Shown here piece by piece: positions 55,166 to 64,000 of a stretch of 64,000 nt of DNA. The DNA comes from Pseudomonadota bacterium. Lineage in GTDB: Bacteria > Pseudomonadota > Gammaproteobacteria > JAKAQQ01. Under the pieces are notes generated by a model. That model ran no database searches and was not told the DNA's origin. It saw nothing but the letters and a program-made list of their open reading frames with translations. Every line of letters begins with the position of its first letter. The first letter of the stretch is position 1. Where the stretch lies: NCBI GenBank assembly GCA_021810635.1, contig JAJZIH010000001.1:159419-223418 (forward strand), given 5' to 3'. The position numbers were made by a program, and so were the translations under genes.

Positions 55166-55361
55166 GGGAAACCTCCAAAGCCGTTCGGGCACTTTACCAG
55201 GAACCCGGAACCGGCACCTTCCCCCCCAACTGGGCGAATTCACGAAGCCGGTCGGCCGGGAGCGGCTGGCTGATGCGATCGCCCTGGGCGAAGCCTCACC
55301 GGCTAAAACTACCACCTCTCTCCCCAGCGTCGACCATCAATCCACCGCGCGCCGTAAAACC

Positions 55362-55919
55362 TCAATCCCCCTCCTCCCCTCCCGGGAGATCCGGTGCGGT
55401 GGGGGACAGTTTCCAGCGGGCCACGATCTCGTAGGGAGGACCCGGCCGCGAACAGGCCAGACAAAAATCCCGGACGTGCCACTCGATGGGTCCGACCGGA
55501 AGCGGGCCGGGGGGTGGAGAGACCCCGCGGGCCAGCGTGAGATGAGGCCGGAAGACTGGGAGGGGCCGGGCCGCGCATCCCTCATCCCGAAGGGCATCCC
55601 CAAGACGGTCCACCAGCGTCAGAAGTCTTTCCGGTACCCGGCTCGGCGCCAGGCAGAGGATCCGGGAGCGGGGGAAGCCGCCCAGCCGATCCAGCCGGAG
55701 GGTGAACCCCTGGGCCCGGATCCGTCCGGCCAAAGATAGCACCCGTTCCCGCTGCGCCGCATCGAGCGCACCCAGAAAGGCCAGGGTGAGGTGGCAGTCC
55801 TCCGGGGCCGAGACCCGTATCCCCATCCTCCCGTTCTGGAGCAGGGCCCGCCCGGCGAGGGCCTGGGCCTGGTCGGCCGACGGCCAGAGCGCGAAGAAGT
55901 AATGGGGTTCAGGGCTCAT
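55362..55919 (-). CDS. thpR: 2'-5' RNA ligase-like protein (ThpR family)
   Basis: This 185-aa 2H phosphoesterase has the two signature tetrapeptides, HLTL in CHLTLAFLGALD and HLTL in FRPHLTLARGV. Bacterial ThpR proteins hydrolyse 2',3'-cyclic phosphodiesters and catalyse RNA 2'-5' ligation in vitro. The ATG at 55919 begins MSPEPHYFFALWPSADQAQA, the usual N-terminus, and overlaps the pncC stop by 11 bases. Confidence 0.9.
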   Translation of the reverse strand: MSPEPHYFFALWPSADQAQALAGRALLQNGRMGIRVSAPEDCHLTLAFLGALDAAQRERVLSLAGRIRAQGFTLRLDRLGGFPRSRILCLAPSRVPERLLTLVDRLGDALRDEGCAARPLPVFRPHLTLARGVSPPPGPLPVGPIEWHVRDFCLACSRPGPPYEIVARWKLSPTAPDLPGGEEGD

Positions 55920-56403
55920 CGAGATGATAGAGGAGTCCCCGGAGCGCGGCCTCGACCGTCTGCCTCCGAACCGACTCGCGGTCACCCCCGAAGTCAAAGC
56001 GACGGACCCGGGGCAGCCCGCTCCCCGGCATCCTCCGGTCCCAGCCGATGTAGACCCGACCCGGCGGGTCACCCTCCGGCCCGGCGTAGCCGCTCGTCGC
56101 CATCATCCATGAAGCCGTGCTCCGCGCGCGGAGTCCGGCGAGAAGCGCACGGACAACGTCTTCCGACACCGCGCCAAACCGCCCGAGGACCTCCTCCGGC
56201 ACCCCCAGCCAGTCCCGTTTCGTGGCATCGGCGTAGGCCACAACCGATCCCAGAAACCACGCCGAGGCACCCGGGAGCGCGGTCAGGGCCTGGCCCAGCC
56301 CGCCGCCCGTGAGCGATTCGGCCAGGACGAGTGGCTCGCCGCGCGCACCGAGGCGGCTGGCGATCGCCACGAGGATCTCGTGGAGTGCGGGTTCGGGTTC
56401 CAT
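55909..56403 (-). CDS. pncC: Nicotinamide-nucleotide amidase (CinA C-terminal domain)
   Basis: PncC deamidates nicotinamide mononucleotide in NAD recycling. The 164-aa protein shows LVLAESLTGGGLGQALTALP with the catalytic serine and GSVVAYADATKRDWLGV, followed by GYAGPEGDPPGRVYIGW. GGGAG lies 7 bases before the ATG at 56403; an ATG 9 codons upstream is an alternative. It overlaps thpR and diverges from mutS. In many Gammaproteobacteria pncC is a neighbour of mutS and recA. Confidence 0.9.
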   Translation of the reverse strand: MEPEPALHEILVAIASRLGARGEPLVLAESLTGGGLGQALTALPGASAWFLGSVVAYADATKRDWLGVPEEVLGRFGAVSEDVVRALLAGLRARSTASWMMATSGYAGPEGDPPGRVYIGWDRRMPGSGLPRVRRFDFGGDRESVRRQTVEAALRGLLYHLDEP

Positions 56404-56536
56404 CTGCTCGCTCCCGGTAGGAGACTCCATCTTCGCCCAGTCCGGGCCCCGGTGCCGAATCCCCCATGGGAGCCCTCCGGATCATGGTTTATGATGCGGA
56501 CAGACCGCCGCCCCAGGCCTTCCTTCCGTAACGACC

Positions 56537-59143
56537 ATGGATGCCGAAAACCACACCCCGCTCATGCGGCAGTACCTCGCGGTCAAATCCGGGCATCCGG
56601 ACCGGCTCGTCTTTTTCCGGATGGGGGATTTCTACGAACTCTTCTACGACGACGCCCGGCTGGGCGCGAAACTCCTCAACATCGTGCTGACCGAGCGGGG
56701 GAGTTCGGCCGGTGCGCCCATTCCGATGGCTGGAGTGCCGTTCCACGCGCTCGAAAGCCACCTGGCCAAGCTCGTGGCACTCGGCCGCTCGGCGGTCATC
56801 TGCGAACAGATGACCGAACCGAACGGAGGCAGCCTCATCGAACGGCGGGTGACCCGCATCGTGACGCCGGGCACGCTCGTCGAGCCCGAGCTCCTCAACG
56901 CGAAGCGCGGCAACTGGATCGTGGCCCTTCTGGCCGCGGAAAACGCCCACGCCCTGGCGGCCCTCGACCCCTCGACCGGCGCCTTCCACGTCATGGAATC
57001 CCCCCTCCCCGCGCCCCTGGCCGCCGAGATCGGGCGCCTCCGCCCGGCCGAGGTGCTTCTGGCCGAGGGACCGGATCCCGCCCCATCCTTCGGAGAGGTG
57101 CTGCCCGCCGCCCGGACCGTGCTCCCCCCCTGGCATTTCGAACCGGCCCCCGCCCGCCGGAGACTCCTCGAACATTTCGGTACACGGGACCTTGCGGCCT
57201 TCGGCTGCGAGGAGCACCCGCTGGCCACGGGTGCGGCCGGCGCGCTGCTCGGTTACGTCCAGTCGACCCTGGGCGCCCGTCTGCCCCAGATCCAGTCGCT
57301 CACAATGAGGCACGAGGACGAGAGCCTCGCCCTCGATCCCGAAACCGTTCGCCACCTCGACCTCGAGGCCGATCCGGCCGCCGGGAAGCGCCTCGGGCTC
57401 ATCGACCTCTTCGACACCACCGAAACCCCCATGGGCGCACGGCTCCTGCGCGAGTGGCTGCTCCATCCGCTGCGCCTGGCGTCTTTGGCCCGCGAACGGC
57501 ACGAGGCCGTGGCGGCACTGCTCGCCGCCGGAAGTGAACCCGAACTGCGCCGGGAGCTTGCCGGCGTGCAGGATCTCGAACGGCTCGGGACACGGCTCGC
57601 CCTGGGATCGATCCGGCCGCGCGAACTGTGGACGCTCGCGCGAAGCCTCCGGGCGCTGCCGGAACTGGCCGCCGCCATCGCCTCCCTCCAAGGGTCCCTG
57701 TGGACCGGCCTCGTCGACTCCCTCCATCCGCACGACGAGGCGGTCCGCCTGATCGAGTCCGCCCTCGCCCCCGACCCACCGGTCCAGGTCCGCGAGGGCG
57801 GGGTGATCCGGGAAGGGTACGATGCCACGCTCGATGAACTGCGCCGGACGGGCGGAAACACGGCGGCGGCCATCGCCCGTTTCGAGGCGGAGGAGCGGGA
57901 ACGAACGGGGATTCCGGGGCTCCGGGTCGGCTTCCACCGCGTCCACGGCTACTACCTCGAACTCACGCGCGGCCAAGCCGGGCGAGCGCCGGCCCACTAC
58001 ACGCGCCGCCAGACGCTCAAGGGCACCGAACGCTTCTCGACTCCGGAGCTCCAGGCCTTCGAGGACCGGGTTCTCTCCGCAGAGACCCGCGCGCTCGCCC
58101 GCGAACGCGAGCTCTACGAAACCCTGGTCGCGACCCTCGCCCGCGACCTCTCTGCCCTTTTCAGGACGGCGCAGGCGGTGGGGATCATCGACGTCCTGAG
58201 GACCTTGGCCGAGCGTGCCCGAAGCCTCGGGCTCACCCCTCCCGAGTTCAGCCGCGAGCCCGGCCTCTCGATCCGGGGCGGGCGCCACCCGGTGGTCGAG
58301 GAAGCCCTTCGTCCCGAACCCTTCGTTCCGAACGACCTCGAGTTTCACCCGGGCCGGAAGCTCCTCATCCTGACCGGGCCCAACATGGGTGGCAAGAGCA
58401 CCTACATGCGGCAGGCGGCGCTCGCCGTGATCCTGGCCTACGGCGGTTCCTTCGTCCCGGCCGAATCCCTGCGCGTGGGACCGGTCGACCGCATCTTCAC
58501 CCGCATCGGGGCGAGCGACGACCTCGCCCGCGGCCGTTCCACCTTCATGGTCGAGATGGTCGAGACGGCCTCGATCCTGCGCCAGGCCACGAACCGAAGC
58601 CTAGTCCTTCTGGACGAGGTCGGACGCGGCACCGGCACCCACGACGGCATCGCGCTCGCCTGGGCCGCGGCGCGTTACCTGTGCCGGACGGTCGGAGCCT
58701 TCTGCCTGTTTGCGACCCACTACTTCGAGCTCACCCTCCTGCCCGAAACGCTGCCGGAAGCGGCCAACATCCACGTGGCCGCCCGGGAACACGGAGGCCG
58801 GCTTCTCTTTCTGCACCGCATCGAGGAGGGTCCGGCCGGCCAGAGTTACGGACTCGAAGTAGCAGCGCTCGCCGGCGTCCCCCCGGCCGTGATCGCCGAG
58901 GCGCGGGCGAAACTCGCTGAGCTCGAAACGCCTCTGCGGCCAGCCGCCACCAGCCCAGGCAGCCAAGCCCCTCTTTTTCCCGTCCCGAGGGAAGCCTCGC
59001 AGGAGGCTCCGGAAGCAGCCCTCCGGGACGCCCTCCGTGCGGTCGATCCGGAGACCCTGACCCCGATCGAGGCTTTGAACCTCCTAGCGCGCTGGCGGCT
59101 GGAATGGTTGTCCGGAAGTCGGCCTTCGGAGGAACCCCGCTGA
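56537..59143 (+). CDS. mutS: DNA mismatch repair protein MutS
   Basis: MutS recognises base mismatches and starts repair. The 868-aa protein has the mismatch-binding Phe-x-Glu in [13 protein letters not shown] near residue 39, clamp and lever helices, and the ATPase with Walker [17 protein letters not shown], Walker [17 protein letters not shown] and a conserved histidine in ATHYFELT. The C-terminal dimerisation tail is present. It starts 133 bases from the divergent pncC ATG. Confidence 0.97.
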   Translation: MDAENHTPLMRQYLAVKSGHPDRLVFFRMGDFYELFYDDARLGAKLLNIVLTERGSSAGAPIPMAGVPFHALESHLAKLVALGRSAVICEQMTEPNGGSLIERRVTRIVTPGTLVEPELLNAKRGNWIVALLAAENAHALAALDPSTGAFHVMESPLPAPLAAEIGRLRPAEVLLAEGPDPAPSFGEVLPAARTVLPPWHFEPAPARRRLLEHFGTRDLAAFGCEEHPLATGAAGALLGYVQSTLGARLPQIQSLTMRHEDESLALDPETVRHLDLEADPAAGKRLGLIDLFDTTETPMGARLLREWLLHPLRLASLARERHEAVAALLAAGSEPELRRELAGVQDLERLGTRLALGSIRPRELWTLARSLRALPELAAAIASLQGSLWTGLVDSLHPHDEAVRLIESALAPDPPVQVREGGVIREGYDATLDELRRTGGNTAAAIARFEAEERERTGIPGLRVGFHRVHGYYLELTRGQAGRAPAHYTRRQTLKGTERFSTPELQAFEDRVLSAETRALARERELYETLVATLARDLSALFRTAQAVGIIDVLRTLAERARSLGLTPPEFSREPGLSIRGGRHPVVEEALRPEPFVPNDLEFHPGRKLLILTGPNMGGKSTYMRQAALAVILAYGGSFVPAESLRVGPVDRIFTRIGASDDLARGRSTFMVEMVETASILRQATNRSLVLLDEVGRGTGTHDGIALAWAAARYLCRTVGAFCLFATHYFELTLLPETLPEAANIHVAAREHGGRLLFLHRIEEGPAGQSYGLEVAALAGVPPAVIAEARAKLAELETPLRPAATSPGSQAPLFPVPREASQEAPEAALRDALRAVDPETLTPIEALNLLARWRLEWLSGSRPSEEPR

Positions 59144-59439
59144 ACGCTGAGCTTCTCCACGCCCCCCTTCGCAGCCCGGCTGCCGGGACGGTTTTCCCAG
59201 TCGAGAGAGGTGATCACGTTCTGCGCCACCGGGTCCCGCACTCGTCTTCGGGCGCGTCGCGGACGAACGGAACTTCTCGGTCGTGGCTCACCCCATCCGG
59301 CCCCGATCCCCAATCGCCCGGCTCAAGGCAGCCGGATTCGCAACCGTCTGCCGGTATGCCGTCTCGGGCGGGGGCACACCAAGGGATTCCCCGCGATCCG
59401 GTTTTGCCATACGATAGACCCATTTGAAGAGGGACTTCC
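59144..59439. other. Intergenic region between mutS and outer-membrane protein gene
   Basis: No gene is supported. It should carry the promoter of the following gene, but no clear -35/-10 pair was found. A ribosome site GAAGAGGG lies 7 bases before that gene's ATG. Confidence 0.4.
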
Positions 59440-60117
59440 ATGCCATCACCCAGTGCCCGCCGTCTCGCCGCTGGCCTTCTGGCCACCTCCCTCATCTTTG
59501 TCGCCCCCGCCGTCCGGGCGGTGGGCTTTGGCCTTTCGGCCGATGCCGGCACCCCCGGGGTCGGGGCCGCGCTCTGGTTTCCCCTGGCCGGGAGCTTCCT
59601 CGATTTCCGGATCGGCTTCAATACCCTCTCCTTCAACCACGCCTACACGAGTGGTGGCATCCGCTACGATGGCCATGCGGTACTCCGCAATGTCCCCCTC
59701 CTCCTCGACTGGTACCCCGTGGGCATGGGTTTCCGCCTGACCGGAGGCGTCGTCTACAACGACAATCAGGCGACCCTCCTGGCCACCCCCGAAAACGGCA
59801 CTTATACGGTCGACGGGACGACCTATCCCGCAAGCCAAGTGGCCCCGCTCACGGGGACGCTCACCTATCCCCATCTCGCCCCCTACCTGGGATTCGGGTT
59901 CGGCGATCCCTTCTCGGGGATCCTGCCGGTCTTCTTCAGCGTCGACTTCGGGGCCTTTTACCAGCGGGGCGGAGCAGTCACGCTCGGGGATCCCCAGGCC
60001 TCCGGCAATCCCTCCCTGGCCGCCGGAATCGCCGCTGAACAGGCCCACCTCGAGGCCTCAATCGGACGCTACCGCTGGTTTCCGGTGGTGAGTCTGGGAT
60101 TGGGCTTCACGTTCTGA
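59440..60117 (+). CDS. Predicted outer-membrane protein
   Basis: This 225-aa protein has a signal peptide (RRLAAGLLATSLIFVAPAVRA) and a mature part of alternating strands rich in Gly, Phe and Tyr (SADAGTPGVGAALWFPLAG, FRIGFNTLSFNHAY, LAPYLGFGFGDPFSG). It ends with SLGLGFTF, a terminal aromatic typical of Bam substrates. The length suggests an eight- to ten-stranded barrel. No specific family was recognised; similar proteins are annotated only as hypothetical. Confidence 0.7.
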   Translation: MPSPSARRLAAGLLATSLIFVAPAVRAVGFGLSADAGTPGVGAALWFPLAGSFLDFRIGFNTLSFNHAYTSGGIRYDGHAVLRNVPLLLDWYPVGMGFRLTGGVVYNDNQATLLATPENGTYTVDGTTYPASQVAPLTGTLTYPHLAPYLGFGFGDPFSGILPVFFSVDFGAFYQRGGAVTLGDPQASGNPSLAAGIAAEQAHLEASIGRYRWFPVVSLGLGFTF

Positions 60118-60141
60118 CGGGGGGGCTTCCGTCCACCCAAA

Positions 60142-61584
60142 CTACGCACGCCCCCAGGCATCGTCGAAACGGACGATGTCGTCCTCGCCAAGATATTCCC
60201 CGCTCTGGACCTCGATGACGACCAGGTTCACGAGCCCGGGATTGGCCAGGCGGTGGCGGGTGCCGGCCGGGATGTAGGTCGACTCGTCGGTTGAAAGGAG
60301 CGTCTTCCCCTCGCCGTTCTGCACTTCCGCCGTCCCCGCAACCACGACCCAATGTTCGCTCCGGTGGTGGTGCATCTGGAGCGAGAGCGCGTGCCGGGGC
60401 TTGACGACCAGGCGCTTGATCTTGAAGCGCGGGCCTTCCTCGAGGACGGTATAGCTCCCCCACGGCCGGTGGACTTCGCGGTGGCGCAGCGCGGACTCGT
60501 GACCCGCCGCCGTGAGGTCGGAGACGATCCCCTTGACCTCGTCGACACGGTCCCGGTGGGCGACCAAAAGCGCGTCCTCCGTATCGACGACGATGAGATC
60601 GCGGACGCCCACGAGAGCGGCCAGACGCCGGGGACACCAGACGTAGCAGTTCTCGGAATCGAGTGCATGGACCTCGCCCGAGATGCGGTTGCCGTGGGCA
60701 TCTGGGTTGGTGAGTTCCGCGAGTGCGCTCCACGAACCCACATCGGCCCAGCCGAAATTCCCCGGCACGACCGCGACCCGCTGCGAACGTTCCATCAGGG
60801 CGTAGTCGATCGAGAGATCGGGAGCGGCGGCGAAGGCTCCGGCATCGAGCGTGACGGAATCCGCCCCTGCTCCAAAACCCGGTGCATGCACCACGGCCGC
60901 GCGGACCGCAGCCAGGAGGTCGGGAGCATGGGCGGCGAGTTCGGCCAGGAACACATCGGCCCGCATGCAGAAGATCCCGGCGTTCCAGAGAAAGCGCCCG
61001 CTCTGGACGAACTCGCGGGCGAGGGCCTCCGTGGGCTTCTCCACGAAGCGGACGACCCGGCTACCCTCGACTTCGAGATAGCCATAGCGGGTCTCCGGGC
61101 CCACCGGCCGGATGCCAAAGGCGACGAGCCGGCCGCTTTCCGCGAGCGTGATGGCTGCATCGACCGCCCGGGCGAAAGCGGCCTCGTCGCGGATGAAGTG
61201 GTCGGCCGGCAGGGCCAGAAGGACGGTTCCCGCGCCGAGGCGCCGTTCGGCCCAGAGGGCGGCGGCGGCCAGGGAAGGCCCCGTGTTGCGGGCGAGGGGC
61301 TCCAAGAGAAAAGGGGTGGCGAGGCGGGTGGAGTTCACGGCCTCGTAGGCATCGCACGTCTTGAAGACAAGTTCCTGGTGGGTCACGGTCAGAACCATCG
61401 TGACGCCGGAAAGCGCGGCGGCGCGCCCGAAGGTCTGCTCCAGGAGGCTCCCCTCCGGACCGAGCCGGAGGAAGGGCTTTGGGTGTTCCGCCCGTGACAG
61501 CGGCCACAGCCGGCGACCGGCACCACCCGAGAGAATCACGGGAAGAAGCGCCTCATTCCGCCCGGAGGTTTTTTCCCTGTTCAT
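60142..61584 (-). CDS. manC: Mannose-1-phosphate guanylyltransferase / mannose-6-phosphate isomerase
   Basis: This bifunctional 480-aa enzyme makes GDP-mannose for exopolysaccharide or lipopolysaccharide. The N-terminal nucleotidyltransferase opens LLPVILSGGAGRRLWPLSR and has FVEKPTEALA with the GMP-transferase signature. The C-terminal cupin isomerase has PWGSYTVLEEGPRFKIKRL and SLQMHHHRSEHWVVVAGTAE with the zinc histidines. The ATG at 61584 (MNREKTSGRNEALL) gives the family length; the longer open frame reads through the intron-like remnant upstream. With ugd it indicates a polysaccharide-producing bacterium. Confidence 0.95.
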   Translation of the reverse strand: MNREKTSGRNEALLPVILSGGAGRRLWPLSRAEHPKPFLRLGPEGSLLEQTFGRAAALSGVTMVLTVTHQELVFKTCDAYEAVNSTRLATPFLLEPLARNTGPSLAAAALWAERRLGAGTVLLALPADHFIRDEAAFARAVDAAITLAESGRLVAFGIRPVGPETRYGYLEVEGSRVVRFVEKPTEALAREFVQSGRFLWNAGIFCMRADVFLAELAAHAPDLLAAVRAAVVHAPGFGAGADSVTLDAGAFAAAPDLSIDYALMERSQRVAVVPGNFGWADVGSWSALAELTNPDAHGNRISGEVHALDSENCYVWCPRRLAALVGVRDLIVVDTEDALLVAHRDRVDEVKGIVSDLTAAGHESALRHREVHRPWGSYTVLEEGPRFKIKRLVVKPRHALSLQMHHHRSEHWVVVAGTAEVQNGEGKTLLSTDESTYIPAGTRHRLANPGLVNLVVIEVQSGEYLGEDDIVRFDDAWGRA

Positions 61585-61679
61585 GGCTCCCAGGGTGGGA
61601 ACGGGATTGATCGTATTGTACACCGCCCTCTCCGGCCCTCCCTGTCCGGGAGGGATCCGCATCAGAGGGGATCCCATCG

Positions 61680-61713
61680 GGGAAGGTGGTGAGCTTGCGC
61701 TCACCACCTTCCC
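61680..61713. repeat. Perfect 15-bp hairpin upstream of manC
   Basis: The arms at 61680-61694 and 61699-61713 are fully complementary around TTGC (GCAA on the minus strand). It lies about 100 bases before the manC ATG and within the intron-like remnant. Confidence 0.85.
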
Positions 61714-61836
61714 ACACCACCGTACGTGCGGATCTGCATACAGCGGTTCAACGAACGCACTGGAGTCGCTGCTGCTCGCGTACCGTGAGACCAGTCTCAG
61801 GTGGGTCAAGTAAGCCGCAGGAATGGCGTGGTTCAT
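61680..61836 (-). mobile_element. Group II intron-like 3' remnant
   Basis: On the minus strand the sequence at 61714-61749 translates as EPLYADPHVRWC, the recurrent reading of group II intron domain V (GAACCG...TATGCAGATCCGCAC, then GTACGGTGGTGT). It is followed by a perfect 15-bp hairpin with a GCAA tetraloop (61680-61713), and preceded by the frequently co-occurring MNHAIPAAYLTHLRLVSRYA reading. No reverse transcriptase is present. I recognise this as an intron-end fragment, but a structural check is needed. Confidence 0.5.
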
Positions 61837-61937
61837 GTGGGACGCACCCGCGTTCCGCTTCCTGTTCGTCAGGCCAGCGCTTTGCCCACAGCTTCCTCCC
61901 GGCCCCATCTCGCGATGACGCCGTTGCCGCTCAGCTA

Positions 61938-61964
61938 CTGATACATGTATAAGTAATGTCCTAT
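61938..61964. repeat. Left terminal inverted repeat of IS630 element
   Basis: CTGATACATGTATAAGTAAT and the seven bases after it match the right end in 24 of 27 positions. TA precedes it. Confidence 0.85.
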
Positions 61965-62994
61965 TATAGATACAAAGCGAGTGGACAGTAGTTGAGGAAC
62001 GCGCGCAGCAACGGCGGGTTGGCGGCGATGGTCAGGAGAGCCGCGGGGGTCTGATGCAGAAGCGCCTTGACTTCCGTGGGTGCGAAGTTGGCCAGGGAAT
62101 TCATCTTGGCGTGGGCCCAAATCAATTCGACGGGATTGAGCTCGGGGGCATAGCCGGGCAACAGATGCGCGTGCACGCGGCGATGGTTACGTGCCAGCCA
62201 GCGCGCGACCGGTCCGCTGCGATGGGCGGGCAGTCGGTCCCAGATGAGTTCGATCGGCCCGCGCTGGTGGCGCCGGAGCTGTTTGAGGAAATGCAGAATT
62301 GCCGCGCCGGTGTAGTTGGCATCGACCAACACCCCGAAATAGGTGCGCACCCGGCGACGGCGGGGCGAGAGGCTGAGGGCGGCAATCACCGACACCTTGC
62401 GCCGCGAACGGCCCCGTTGGGGCAGCACCGGGGTAACGCCGCGCTGCGCCCAGGTGCGCCGCACCAGCGGGGCCATCAGAAAGCCTGCTTCGTCGCTGAA
62501 GATGAGCGTCGCGCCCCGACGGGCAGCGTTTTTTTTACCCGCGGCCATTCCACCTGTACCCAGCGGTAGATCGCCTCCTCATTGCGTTCGATCGCCCGGC
62601 GCGCCGGTTTCTGTGGACTAAAGCCCAAGGCGTACAAGAGCCGTCCCACATGGGCCACGTGATAGTGCACCTGAAAACGCCGGGCAATCATCTGCGCCAC
62701 CCGCGGACAGGTCCACAGATCCGTGGGGTACCCCGCCGCCCGTGCTCCTTTGATGAGCGCTGCCACCAAGCGGCGGCGGTCTTTCTCCGCCAGCTTGGGC
62801 GGTCGTCCCGGCGTGGGGCGGGCCCGTACCGCCCGCTTACCCCCGGCACGTGCTGCGGCTTTCCACCGACGCACACTGCGCCGATCCACCCCCACGCGTC
62901 CTGCCACCTCCACCGGCCACAGCCCGTTCTTCAGCAACTCCAGTGCGCGTATCCTGCGCCGCTCCAGTTCCTCGCCACTTCCGATCGGTCGCAT
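61964..62994 (-). CDS. IS630 transposase (two frames, -1 frameshift)
   Basis: The first frame (ATG at 62994, GGAGG 6 bases upstream) encodes the helix-turn-helix half, with VAGRVGVDRRSVRRWKAAAR and RPTPGRPPKLAEKDRRRL. The second (to 61964) encodes the DDE half: LIFSDEAGF (Asp), IWDRLPAHR (Asp) and LNPVELIWAHAKMN (Glu). The two overlap at a run of eight A (62529-62536), where a -1 slip joins VKK to NAARRGATLIFSDEAGF. Total about 343 aa, the family length. The frameshift is a known control in IS630. Confidence 0.9.
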
Positions 62995-63015
62995 AGGCCA
63001 CCTCCGGAAATCAGT

Positions 63016-63042
63016 ATAGGACATTATTTATACAGGCATCAG
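63016..63042. repeat. Right terminal inverted repeat of IS630 element
   Basis: Read on the minus strand it begins CTGATGCCTGTATAAATAAT, pairing with the left end with three differences. TA follows it on the plus strand. Confidence 0.85.
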
Positions 63043-63047
63043 TAATT

Positions 63048-63510
63048 TGGGAAGCTCTACGAGTGGGAGCGGGACGGGACGGACTTGAGCGTGGAGCATC
63101 GCGCCCAACTGCGCCAGGACCATACAACCCCTGCTCGAGAAGTTTCATGCCTGGCTGTGGGAGCAGCGCCGCAACACGGTCAACGGCAGCGGCCTGGCCC
63201 AAGTCCTCGATTACACCCTGACTCGTTGGGAAGCCTTGGCTCGTTATGCCACCCGCGGCGACTGGCCCATCGACAATAATCGAATCGAAAACACGATCCG
63301 TCCCATCGCCATCGGCAAGAAAAACTGGCTCTTCTCGGGATCGGAACGGGCCGGAGTTCGTGCGCTGCCATCCAAACCCTGATCGGGACAGCCAAGCTCA
63401 ACGGCATCGATCCATACACCTGGCTCAAAGAGATACTCGAAAAACTTCCCCCCTGGCCCCACTCCAGACTGAATGAGCTGCTTCCCTTGCACCCCGAAGT
63501 TCCTTCCTGA
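63048..63510 (+). pseudogene. IS66 transposase, C-terminal remnant
   Basis: Three reading-frame segments give FGKLYEWERDGTDLSVEHRA, LLEKFHAWLWEQRRNTVNGS, the DDE-glutamate region WPIDNNRIENTIRPIAIGKK then NWLFSGSERAG, and AIQTLIGTAKLNGIDPYTWL ending at the TGA 63508-63510. At least two single-base shifts (near 63132 and 63365) break the frame, and the N-terminal two thirds are absent. The remnant abuts the IS630 right end. Confidence 0.8.
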
Positions 63511-64000
63511 TCCGATCACTTGTCATCCCAATCTGTTCCGGTGACGGTACTCCCGGCTTCATCCAAATTACAGGTGATTCCGCCGCGCGCTGACGTTTCA
63601 ACCGCCGATTTGACCTGCGTGTGATGCTGCCACGACTGGCGCGGGCGATGATGCTCTCCAAGCCCCATCCCGAGCCGGTTCTGCGCATGGCGAGCAATTT
63701 TCATGACTGAGGATCAGGGCGAATCAGGTATTCGCAAGAGTGCGCTAACCGGCCAGTGGCGACCGTCCGCTTCGCCGAAGGGTGGAACGCCCGAAATCAG
63801 CGGCGCGGACCCGCGTAGCGGGTTCGCGTCCGGTTGACCGAATTGTTGGGCGGCACCTCAAATCTACTGTTCCGTCTACTGAGCCTCGTATAATATAGTG
63901 ACATTCCGGTCAAAAAAACAGGCCGGCATGCTGCAGGAAGGCGTAGCCGAGGTGGCGGTGACGGCGGATGCGTTGAAGCCCGCGACGGAGCGCGCGGGCG
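63511..64000. other. Right end of window, no supported gene
   Basis: A short perfect hairpin (ACCCGC-GTA-GCGGGT, 63809-63823) lies in a GC-rich palindromic stretch. A TATAAT box at 63889-63894 precedes an ATG at 63928 that opens a frame running off the window (MLQEGVAEVAVTADAL). This may be the start of a gene, but only 24 codons are visible. Confidence 0.35.
63809..63823. repeat. Short perfect hairpin
   Basis: ACCCGC and GCGGGT pair around GTA, inside a larger imperfect palindrome. It is downstream of the IS66 remnant. Confidence 0.5.

Larger units (their letters stand above)
61938..63042 (-). mobile_element. Complete IS630-family insertion sequence
   Basis: The 1105-bp element is bounded by terminal inverted repeats of about 27 bp (61938-61964 and 63016-63042, 24 matches) and flanked by TA on both sides (61936-61937, 63043-63044), the IS630 target duplication. 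It carries one transposase gene needing a -1 frameshift. It separates the manC side from the IS66 remnant. Confidence 0.9.

Noticed and set aside
61585..61908. N-terminal extension of manC
   Set aside because: The extension reads through the intron-like remnant; ManC of family length starts at 61584.
63720..63860. Integron attC-like structure (CTAAC ... GTTGGGC with a palindromic centre)
   Set aside because: The right end GTTGGGC fits a core site, but the left end does not give a matching RYYYAAC, and the two arms are not clearly complementary. No integrase or cassette is present.
63928..64000. Gene start at the right edge
   Set aside because: Only 24 codons are visible, so it is mentioned under the gap entry but not called.

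Overview
The window is high-GC, gene-dense bacterial chromosome. It carries several gene orders familiar from Gammaproteobacteria and their acidophilic or sulfur-oxidising relatives: tig-clpP-clpX-lon-hupB-tRNA-Val-tRNA-Asp-ppiD, gloB/yafS-rnhA-dnaQ, lgt-thyA and pncC/mutS. The two-subunit glycine decarboxylase (gcvPA/gcvPB) and the 4-gene RND/rhodanese cluster fit such a bacterium, but nothing here fixes the genus.

Positions 1-13.4 kb are housekeeping metabolism. The end of a D-Ala-D-Ala carboxypeptidase and a D-amino-acid aminotransferase converge on an unbroken leftward run of eleven genes: gcvT, gcvH, gcvPA, tpx, gcvPB, a PfkB kinase, an RlmI-type methyltransferase, lgt, thyA, kynU and lipB. 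Many junctions are ATGA or TAATG overlaps. The run couples glycine cleavage, which makes methylene-THF, to thymidylate synthesis, which uses it, and to LipB, which starts lipoylation of GcvH. phhA-phhB diverge from gcvT.

Positions 13.4-30.8 kb carry ugd, a small outer-membrane barrel, a CPA1-type antiporter, the dnaQ-rnhA-yafS/gloB-mltD-fabI region, ppiD, two tRNAs, hupB, lon with a heat-shock-like promoter, clpX, clpP, tig and tRNA-Leu.

Positions 30.8-39.3 kb hold a lipoprotein, acylphosphatase, and a fused ArsR-rhodanese regulator divergent from an outer-membrane channel, adaptor, RND pump and DUF2892 operon.

Positions 39.4-50.2 kb are mosaic and accessory: an IS607-type element whose TnpB lacks zinc-ribbon cysteines, a 66-aa repeat protein, a secreted amidase, a HigBA-like pair with a frameshifted toxin, dapB with a 44-aa leader ORF, a glycine-rich lipoprotein, and a 2.5-kb island in tRNA-Arg. 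The island is bounded by 45-bp repeats and carries a Phd/VapC pair, an ABM-domain protein and a frameshifted integrase.

Positions 50.6-61.6 kb hold merR-copA, an S10 peptidase, thpR, pncC, mutS, an outer-membrane protein and manC. The right end (61.6-64 kb) is mobile debris: a group II intron-like remnant, a complete IS630 element with TA target duplication and an A8 frameshift site, and a decayed IS66 transposase.
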